Origin: Clostridia bacterium
GTDB taxonomy: Bacteria > Bacillota > Sulfobacillia > SLMV01
Direction: 5' to 3'
Length of the DNA: 29,171 nt
Assembly: GCA_003554565.1 (NCBI GenBank)
Contig: PWGR01000168.1
Coordinates: 1-29,171 of the forward strand
A model generated the notes under the pieces. It saw only the letters and a list, made by a program, of their open reading frames with translations. It was not told the DNA's origin and did no database searches. This document shows, one piece after another, positions 23,682-29,171 of this stretch. Position 1 is the first letter of the stretch, and each line of letters opens with the position of its first letter. A program made the translations under genes and the position numbers.

Positions 23682-23700
23682 GCAAATGGTTATCATTTGC
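23682..23700 (+). promoter_or_regulatory. Fur-box-like operator 2
   Basis: GCAAATGGTTATCATTTGC is a nearly perfect 19-base palindrome with 7-base arms (GCAAATG/CATTTGC). It matches 13 of 19 Fur-consensus positions, including the AATG..TATCATT core. It covers the expected transcription start just downstream of the -10. A DtxR/MntR-type regulator is a less likely reader. Confidence 0.72.
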
Positions 23701-23722
23701 TTGACGCGGGAGGGCGTGCACT

Positions 23723-24322
23723 GTGACAGAGAAAGCCGAATCCATGACACATCGCGCCATTGCCAGGATCACCTCCAGCTGGGAGAAACTGGCCAGCCGC
23801 AGCCCGGCACTCACTGAACTCTACTCCCTCCCGTATCGCACGGTGGTACAGCGGGAGATTGCCCTGGCAGGAATCTCCCGGGGCGAGACAATACTGCATG
23901 TGGGGTGCGGGGCGGTGCCTTTCACGGCGATCCATGCCGTGCGCCTGGCGGGGGTGCGGGCAGTCGCCCTCGACTGTGATCCTGACGCGGTACGTGCCGC
24001 CCGGGCCTGCACCGGCCGGTTGGATCTGAACCAAACAATCGAGGTCATCCTGAGCAACGCGGCCGTAGATGTTCCCGGAGACTTCGACGCAGCAATTGTT
24101 GCTCTGCAGGCGGAACCCAAGGAGCAGATCCTCCGCAACCTGCTGACCGCCGGGCCGCCCGACGTACGGGTAGTCTTCCGGGCACCGAGTCCCCACTTCA
24201 GCAGGCAGTATGATCCGCTCCCCAGATCACCCGCGCCCGACGGCGTGATTCCGCAGGAAATGAAGACATTCAATCGTTCAATTCTCTACTGCGCAGCCGG
24301 CGCCGAAAAAGGGTGGTGTTGA
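23723..24322 (+). CDS. nicotianamine-synthase-like SAM-binding protein (short form)
   Basis: Start GTG 23723, with GGGAGGG 8 bases upstream; 199 residues. The Rossmann core shows the SAM-binding loop ILHVGCGAVPFTAI (57-70), corresponding to the FIGxGPLPLT loop of nicotianamine synthases. An acidic strand end follows (ALDCDPDA, 82-89), and then AIVALQAEPKEQILRNLL (124-141) plus VRVVFRAPSP (148-157), matching the AALAEPKxRVxRN...RIIYR blocks I recall from archaeal nicotianamine synthase. It lacks the N-terminal helical domain of full-length enzymes. Family members transfer aminobutyl groups from SAM to build metal-chelating nicotianamine-type ligands. Whether this one is active, or a partner subunit of the next protein, is unknown. 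It is the first gene of the Fur-type operon and its stop overlaps the start region of the next gene. Confidence 0.72.
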   Translation: MTEKAESMTHRAIARITSSWEKLASRSPALTELYSLPYRTVVQREIALAGISRGETILHVGCGAVPFTAIHAVRLAGVRAVALDCDPDAVRAARACTGRLDLNQTIEVILSNAAVDVPGDFDAAIVALQAEPKEQILRNLLTAGPPDVRVVFRAPSPHFSRQYDPLPRSPAPDGVIPQEMKTFNRSILYCAAGAEKGWC

Positions 24323-24324
24323 AT

Positions 24325-25242
24325 ATGTCATCTGCCAGCTCAGCTGTTGCGCTCTGGATCATGAATATGACGGGCCGGCTCATCGGCAAAATCGAGAATT
24401 TGATCGCACACTCCTTACCCGCACTCGGCATGCTGTACGGCAAGAAATTCTATGACAGTCTGGTGCGGAAGGAGTTGGATCTGGCCCGGCTCAAACCCGG
24501 CGGCAGCATCCTGCACGTCGGGGGTGGTTCACTGCCGTTGACTGCCCTCATGCTGGCCCGGCACGGTTTTTCGGTAACGGCCGTGGACCGGGACCGCCGG
24601 GCAGTGGCCGCCGCGACCGAGTTCGTGCGAAGCCAGAGGCGCGAGGCCTGCATCCATGTCCAGCAGGCAGACGGTGAGACGATTGATGCCTCGCCGTACG
24701 ACGCTGTGTGGGTTTCTCTGCACGTGTTCCCCAGACGGCGGGTGCTCCGCAATCTGCTCGAGAACATGCGTCCGGAAGCGAAGCTGGTCTACCGCAATCC
24801 GATGCCTGATGGAAAGCTGTGCTGCATCTACCCCCTGGTCTCTCCTGGGGAGCTGGGCCACGGGGGCGAGTTCCATTCAGCCGCGGCAGACCTGGGAAAG
24901 CAGTCCGTTGTCATCGAAAAACCCTACCGAGAGGAGGGCCTGGTTGTGCCGATCACAAGTAACCAGGATACTTCTATCGACACGTGTCTCGAGGATCTGA
25001 CCGCTCTGCAGGTGGCCATAATCTTCTCAGTGCCGGATGATCCCCTCCTTGCACCCCTGGGACTGCGTCCCGGCAAGAGGGTCACCGTGTCCTGCCGGCA
25101 TCCCTTCGGGGGACCGGTGGTGGTGCATGTGCAAGGGCGCAGGATCGCCCTGGGGCGGGAGCTCGCCAGGAAGATCCGCGTTGAAGATGGAGGGGTGGCC
25201 GAGAATTGCCTGAGCCATCACATAGCAGCAGCGGAAAACTGA
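24325..25242 (+). CDS. nicotianamine-synthase-like protein fused to a C-terminal FeoA domain
   Basis: Two parts are visible in 305 residues. Residues 1 to about 210 are a SAM-binding Rossmann domain, with ILHVGGGSLPLTAL (62-75), AVDRDRRAV (86-94), WVSLHVFPRRRVLRNLL (129-145) and KLVYRNPMPDG (153-163). These are the same blocks as in the preceding protein and in nicotianamine synthases. Residues about 222-287 are a FeoA-type SH3 domain: LAPLGLRPGKRVTVSCRHP, FGGPVVVHVQGRRIALGREL, ARKIRVE. FeoA normally is a separate small cytoplasmic partner of FeoB; no other FeoA is present here. ATG 24325 follows GGTGG at 8 bases (GTG 24313 and TTG 24319 are in frame). The gene overlaps feoB by 37 bases, so its FeoA part is translated next to its presumed FeoB partner. 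The small-molecule product, if any, is unknown. Confidence 0.8.
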   Translation: MSSASSAVALWIMNMTGRLIGKIENLIAHSLPALGMLYGKKFYDSLVRKELDLARLKPGGSILHVGGGSLPLTALMLARHGFSVTAVDRDRRAVAAATEFVRSQRREACIHVQQADGETIDASPYDAVWVSLHVFPRRRVLRNLLENMRPEAKLVYRNPMPDGKLCCIYPLVSPGELGHGGEFHSAAADLGKQSVVIEKPYREEGLVVPITSNQDTSIDTCLEDLTALQVAIIFSVPDDPLLAPLGLRPGKRVTVSCRHPFGGPVVVHVQGRRIALGRELARKIRVEDGGVAENCLSHHIAAAEN

Positions 25243-26942
25243 TCCTACTCATAGGCCCACCAAACGTGGGTAAGAGCGTGATCTTTAGTGAAATGAGCGG
25301 CATGGACGTGGCCATGGCCAACTACCCCGGGACAACCGTCGACTATACCGAGGGGGAAGTACTCTTCGGTCCTCATCGGGCCCTGGTAATTGACGTTCCC
25401 GGAACCTACACTCTGGAGGCTTCTAACGAGGCGGAAGAGGTCGCCATTCAGATGCTCGATAGGGAGCCGGACCTGGTAGTCTGCGTGCTCGATGCCGCCA
25501 ACCTCGAGTCCAGCATCTATCTCGCCCTGCAGGTTCTCGAACGCCGTCTACCGACCCTCATAGCCGTCAATCGAATCGACCTGCTGCGCGAGCGAGGGCT
25601 GCAGCTGGATACAGATGCCCTGTCCCGCGCGCTGGGAACGGATGTCTTGAGAACCGCAGCAGTGGCGGGAGAAGGTCTGGATACGCTGCACAGCACCATC
25701 TGCAGCGCGCTGGACGGGCCGGAGCGGTCCACACCTTCGAGTAAGACCGACGTCAGTTGGACTGAAGCCGAGGGCATTCACCGCTGCGTGATCACGAGAC
25801 TCCGGCAGTCAGGAGTCACCCGGCGCGATCTTATCGGTGACGCTTCCATGCGCCCCTGGCCGGGAGTGTTGGTAGCTTGCGGGGTGCTGGTCGCTGTATT
25901 CGCCACCGTGGTAGGACTGGGCATGGCTCTCCGTCGTTTCGTGCTACTGCCGGTCTTTACGGGGCTGATTATCCCGCAGATAGTATCTCTGATACAGGAG
26001 ATCGTGCCCTCCGGACTGCTGCAGAACATCATGATCGGAGAATACGGCTTCTTGACCAAGGGAGTGGAGTGGCCATTCACACTGGTCATGCCGTACGTCC
26101 TCTCCTTTTACCTGGCGCTGTGCTTTTTGGAGGACTCCGGTTACCTGCCGCGGCTCGGGGTGATGCTCGACGGACTGCTGGGAAAAATCGGCCTTTCCGG
26201 GGCGGGGATAATACCGCTTTTGCTCGGATACGGCTGCGGCATCCCGGCCATCATGTCCACCCGCGCCCTGTCTTCACATAAACACCGCCTCACTGTATCA
26301 CTGATGGTCTCACTCAGCATTCCCTGTATGGCCCAGACCGGTGCCTTCATATCGCTGCTGGCCGCCCGTTCCATTGGGGCCCTTTCATTCGTCGCGGCTA
26401 TCTCCATATCGGCTCTGGCGATCACAGGTCTGCTCCTCGGACGGATCCTCCCCGGTCAAAGCTCACCGACGCTTATGGAAATTCCCGATCTCTTGCTGCC
26501 GCGTCCGGTTGTGCTGGGCAAGAAATTGTGGGTCCGTACCAAGCACTACATCAAAGACGCGGTACCCGCGGTGGTCGGAGGTGTGGCCGTTGCCGCAGTA
26601 CTGTACGAAACCGGTCTGATGATCTACCTGGGAGCACTCCTGCGCCCGGTCGTGGCGGGATGGCTCCAGCTCCCTGAGGAGGCCGCTGTGCCCATCCTCC
26701 TGGGCATCTTCCGACGTGAATTGACGGTGCTGCCTCTCCTCGACATGAATCTGACGACCCTGCAGCTTACGGTGGGTTCTGTCGTGGCGCTGTTTTACGT
26801 GCCGTGCGTGGCAATGGTGGCAGTTCTGATGCGGGAATTCGGTGCCAGATTTGCCCTGGCAACACTGGTAATCACGACAATCTTCGCCTTTCTTGTGGGC
26901 GGCATAGTGGCCAGGGCCGGACTGCTTCTGCTCACGATCTGA
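25206..26942 (+). CDS. feoB: FeoB-type ferrous iron transporter (compact, divergent)
   Basis: FeoB imports Fe2+ through a membrane domain coupled to an N-terminal GTPase. The G motifs are G1 GPPNVGKS (17-24), G2 in NYPGTTVD (39-46), G3 DVPGTY (63-68) and G4 NRID (122-125, instead of the usual NKxD). The membrane part has Gate-type motifs: GYGCGIPAIMSTRAL, FRRELTVLPLLDM and the late FYVPCVAM with its cysteine. The second gate segment reads SIPCMAQTGAF where classical FeoB has a SCSARLP-type sequence. At 578 residues it is shorter than the usual 650-770. Start TTG 25206 follows GGAGGGGTGG by 7 bases inside the preceding gene. A divergent subfamily with a different metal preference cannot be excluded. 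Confidence 0.9.
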   Translation: MPEPSHSSSGKLILLIGPPNVGKSVIFSEMSGMDVAMANYPGTTVDYTEGEVLFGPHRALVIDVPGTYTLEASNEAEEVAIQMLDREPDLVVCVLDAANLESSIYLALQVLERRLPTLIAVNRIDLLRERGLQLDTDALSRALGTDVLRTAAVAGEGLDTLHSTICSALDGPERSTPSSKTDVSWTEAEGIHRCVITRLRQSGVTRRDLIGDASMRPWPGVLVACGVLVAVFATVVGLGMALRRFVLLPVFTGLIIPQIVSLIQEIVPSGLLQNIMIGEYGFLTKGVEWPFTLVMPYVLSFYLALCFLEDSGYLPRLGVMLDGLLGKIGLSGAGIIPLLLGYGCGIPAIMSTRALSSHKHRLTVSLMVSLSIPCMAQTGAFISLLAARSIGALSFVAAISISALAITGLLLGRILPGQSSPTLMEIPDLLLPRPVVLGKKLWVRTKHYIKDAVPAVVGGVAVAAVLYETGLMIYLGALLRPVVAGWLQLPEEAAVPILLGIFRRELTVLPLLDMNLTTLQLTVGSVVALFYVPCVAMVAVLMREFGARFALATLVITTIFAFLVGGIVARAGLLLLTI

Positions 26943-27012
26943 TGTGCAACCAACCGGAACGAATGACATAGGTGCGCAGGACGAACCTTAATGAAGTCTA
27001 GGAGGAATCATG

Positions 27013-28158
27013 ATGTGCAAAGAAACCCTGGCAGTCTTGTCTGCCCTGGTCCTGATTATGGTCACAACCGGGTGGGCTGACTCTGCAGCAGCAGGTGCTG
27101 AGCACATTGATCAGGAGGAGGAATCACAGGTCTACCGCGCGGTGGTGCTGGAGGTTCAGGAAGAAGAGCCAGCATCGACCGGCCATTGGGGTGATGAAGC
27201 CCGCAAACAGCAGATAAAGGTGCGCTTCACCTCCGGCGAACGTGCAGGTGAAAAACACATCCTCGAGAATCAGCTGACAGGCAATCCCGCGTACGATATC
27301 GATGTAAGTGAGGGTAACCGGGTGCTCATTGGCGAGACTGCCGGGCAGCTGTATGTCATGGACTTCGCCCGGGACACCTCACTCGGACTGCTTATACTGG
27401 CCTTTGTCGCCTGTCTGTTGATCGTAGCGGGACGACGCGGGGCAAGCGTTGTGACAACGCTTGCGCTTACCGGGCTGGCTGTCTACTATGTGATGATTCC
27501 TGCAGTGCTAGCCGGACGCGACCCCGTGCTCACGACTATTCTGACCAGTACCGCGATTGTCGCGCTCACCGGGGTCCTGGTGCTGGGATTCAGGGGCAAG
27601 ACCCTGGCCGCGGCTGCGGGAACTGCAGCCGGCGTAACCGCGGCGGCAGCCGTTGCTCACATCTGGGGACACCTGACTCACCTCATGGGGCTGCACACCC
27701 AGGACGCTCAAATGCTGTATCACACCGCCGAACTGTCAATCGACTTCCGCGGGCTTCTGCTCTCAGGCATGATCCTGGGTGCTCTGGGCGCCATCATCGA
27801 TGTGTGCGTATCCATAGCCTCCGCCGTGCAGGAAATTCACAATGCCGATCCCAGCCTGTCCCTTCGCTCCCTGTTTCGCTCCGGGTTAGAGGTGGGCCGC
27901 GATGTCCTGGGCACCATGGCCAACACCCTTATACTGGCCTATGCGGGAGGGGCCCTGCCTCTTCTTCTGCTCCTGAGCGTTCATCAGATGCAGTATATCA
28001 AGATAGCTAACCTGGACCTCATCGCCACAGAAGTGGTGCGGGCCCTCAGCGGGAGCATAGGGATGGTTCTGTGCGTACCGGTGACGGCACTGGCGGCAGC
28101 TTATATCCAGACACTGCAATCCCGGGGTACCCGCAGGTCCCGAACAAGGAGACGGTAA
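27013..28158 (+). CDS. YibE/F-family membrane protein
   Basis: A 381-residue integral membrane protein. A signal-like N-terminal hydrophobic segment (about 4-22) is followed by an extracytoplasmic beta-rich part (YRAVVLEVQEEE to VLIGETAGQLYVMDF, about 40-118). About seven membrane helices come next. The YibE/F signature in the C-terminal half is GALGAIIDVCVSIASAVQEI, then GLEVGRDVLGTMANTLILAY and AGGALPLLLLL. The tail is very basic (SRGTRRSRTRRR). The family function is not established. ATG 27013 is 7 bases after AGGAGG, while ATG 27010 is only 4 bases after it. It lies 70 bases past feoB with no visible terminator between, so it is probably the last gene of the iron operon, though a separate promoter is possible. 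Confidence 0.88.
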   Translation: MCKETLAVLSALVLIMVTTGWADSAAAGAEHIDQEEESQVYRAVVLEVQEEEPASTGHWGDEARKQQIKVRFTSGERAGEKHILENQLTGNPAYDIDVSEGNRVLIGETAGQLYVMDFARDTSLGLLILAFVACLLIVAGRRGASVVTTLALTGLAVYYVMIPAVLAGRDPVLTTILTSTAIVALTGVLVLGFRGKTLAAAAGTAAGVTAAAAVAHIWGHLTHLMGLHTQDAQMLYHTAELSIDFRGLLLSGMILGALGAIIDVCVSIASAVQEIHNADPSLSLRSLFRSGLEVGRDVLGTMANTLILAYAGGALPLLLLLSVHQMQYIKIANLDLIATEVVRALSGSIGMVLCVPVTALAAAYIQTLQSRGTRRSRTRRR

Positions 28159-28253
28159 GAAACAGTCACGCTGTTACGGCAACGCCCAGAACCCGGGGAG
28201 TCATGGCACCACGGCGGCGATCTGCCTTCACCGCCGCGGGTCGAAGCTGCGAT

Positions 28254-28652
28254 TCATCTCCTCTGCATGCGGCTCGTCGGCGGGCGATGCGGCTGCACGG
28301 CCCTGGGAGGACCCAGGATCTCAGCCATCATCACTGCCGAGGCCACTCCATCCGGTTCGGTGATCTTTTCCGCCAGCCGCCTTTTCGCCTTGCTCGGGCG
28401 AGGTTCCATCCTTCGTTTGGGCATCCTGGCATCGGCAACCTGCCTGCGCGCCCGCGCATGCGTCTCGCGCTCCTCACGCTCCTCAGGTGCCTCTCGCTTG
28501 TCCCGGCGGACCTCGGCTTTTTGCGCCCTCTCTGCAGCGCGCTCGGCCGGTGTGCCGGTCTGGCCACCGCGTTTCCGTTCCGCCAGGAAGGCCGATATCC
28601 AGCTGAAGGCCAGCCATAGAAAAACTACAAACAGGAGAAGAAGAAGATCCAC
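28254..28652 (-). CDS. small membrane-anchored charged protein next to floA
   Basis: Hypothetical protein of 132 residues. GTG 28652 has GAGGAG 10 bases upstream and follows the floA stop by 25 bases, so they are co-transcribed. An N-terminal membrane helix (LLLLLFVVFLWLAFSWISAF, residues 3-22) leads into a long Arg/Glu-rich helical, probably coiled, region (about 25-90). The C-terminus contains GVASAVMMAEILGPPRAVQP. A short 'A(V/I)xxxEILGPPRAL'-type ending recurs in Clostridia small proteins in my recollection, and its function is unknown. In Bacillus the small yqfB gene occupies this place after floA, but this protein is longer and I see no clear similarity. Confidence 0.72.
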   Translation of the reverse strand: MDLLLLLFVVFLWLAFSWISAFLAERKRGGQTGTPAERAAERAQKAEVRRDKREAPEEREERETHARARRQVADARMPKRRMEPRPSKAKRRLAEKITEPDGVASAVMMAEILGPPRAVQPHRPPTSRMQRR

Positions 28653-28677
28653 GTCTCATCATCTCCTCGCAGTTATC

Positions 28678-29171
28678 TTATCGGTCGCTTTCATCCTCAT
28701 CTTCATCGAGCGGCCGCTCGCTCGATCCACCGCGCGTCTCGTCCTCTTCTTCCGGCTGCAGGCGCGAAATGGATTCGCGCATGCCGGTGTCGGCCTGGAC
28801 ATTTCTGAGATTGTAGTAATCCATGACCCCCAGGTGACCATCCCGGAAAGCCTGCGCGAGAGCCCTGGGAACCTCGGCCTCGGCCTCGACGACCTGAGCC
28901 TGCATCTCCTGTACGCGGGCCCGCATCTCTCGCTCCTCCGCGACAGCCATGGCCCTGCGTTCCTCTGCCTTGGCCTGAGCAATCCGCTTGTCTGCCTCGG
29001 CACGATCGCTCTGCAGCTCGGCACCAATGTTGCGGCCGATGTCGACATCGGCGATATCTATGGAAAGGATCTCAAAAGCCGTCCCCGCATCCAGCCCCTT
29101 GGACAACACAGTGGATGAAATTGAATCGGGATTTTCCAACACCGCCTCGTGGTTCTTTGCCGAACCAACAG
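28678..29171 (-). CDS. floA: flotillin-like protein FloA, C-terminal part (cut by the right edge)
   Basis: FloA (YqfA) organises membrane microdomains in Firmicutes. Only the last 164 codons are in the window, and the frame runs open to base 29171. The visible part reads VGSAKNHEAVLENPDSI, GTAFEILSIDIADVDIGRNI and GAELQSDRAEADKRIAQAKA. The long coiled-coil follows (EERRAMAVAEEREMRARVQ, VVEAEAEVPRALAQAFRDG), ending LGVMDYYNLRN and ADTGMRESIS, all typical of FloA. The C-terminal tail is acidic (DEDEDESDR). In Bacillus the next genes are yqfB, yqfC and yqfD; here the iron operon separates floA from yqfC. Confidence 0.96.
   Translation of the reverse strand, partial: VGSAKNHEAVLENPDSISSTVLSKGLDAGTAFEILSIDIADVDIGRNIGAELQSDRAEADKRIAQAKAEERRAMAVAEEREMRARVQEMQAQVVEAEAEVPRALAQAFRDGHLGVMDYYNLRNVQADTGMRESISRLQPEEEDETRGGSSERPLDEDEDESDR

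Noticed and set aside
23701..23706. TTGACG as a second -35 element before the first iron-operon gene
   Set aside because: The matching -10 would lie inside the coding start and has no TATAAT-like sequence.
28159..28253. terminator between yibE/F and the convergent small gene
   Set aside because: Only a 6-base CGGCGG/CCGCCG stem with a 13-base loop and no T-run is present.
1..29171. CRISPR arrays, rRNA genes, prophage genes or toxin-antitoxin pairs
   Set aside because: No regularly spaced repeats, no rRNA-like sequence and no such gene families were seen in the window.

Overview
The window looks like chromosome of a spore-forming, high-GC member of the Firmicutes, most likely class Clostridia. 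The evidence is a SpoIVB sporulation peptidase, the YqfC/YqfD sporulation pair behind a sigma-E-like promoter, and the Firmicutes gene neighbourhood floA / yqfC-yqfD-phoH-pgpH-ybeY-dgkA-era-recO-glyQ-glyS-yqfL-dnaG-sigA, read on the minus strand from right to left. No outer-membrane genes are seen. I cannot name a genus.

Left part (1-5050): a fragment of a probable UPF0236/ISLre2-type transposase runs off the left edge. It is followed by spoIVB (minus) and divergent gltX (plus), which ends in a strong Rho-independent terminator at 3553-3593. A roughly 300-base stretch with an apparently decayed reading frame leads into a soluble orphan histidine kinase of the sporulation-kinase type. A long hairpin separates the kinase from a convergent tRNA cluster (Asn, a CAT-anticodon tRNA, Glu). 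That cluster has its own near-consensus promoter just downstream of rpoD.

Middle (5052-23546, all minus): this is a nearly gap-free housekeeping block with many gene overlaps. From upstream to downstream it runs yqfC, yqfD, phoH, pgpH, ybeY, dgkA, a DUF3048 lipoprotein, era, recO, a DUF4342 protein, glyQ, glyS, the PPDK regulatory protein, ppdK, dnaG and rpoD. It differs from the Bacillus order in three ways: a DUF3048 lipoprotein sits where cdd is often found, ppdK lies beside its regulator, and ccpN is missing.

Right part (23620-28160, plus) holds the most interesting unit. It is an iron-transport cassette inserted into the conserved block, between the floA end and yqfC. A consensus promoter (TTGACA, 17 bases, GATAAT) is flanked by two Fur-box-like palindromes. 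It drives two tandem nicotianamine-synthase-like (Rossmann, SAM-binding) proteins. The second carries a C-terminal FeoA (SH3-like) domain and overlaps a compact FeoB. A YibE/F-type membrane protein follows. The arrangement suggests that a nicotianamine-like metal ligand, or another SAM-dependent activity, is physically tied to Feo ferrous iron uptake under iron control. The product of the two enzymes cannot be read from sequence.

The right edge (28254-29171, minus) contains a small membrane-anchored, highly charged protein and the C-terminal part of the flotillin-like protein FloA, cut by the window end.
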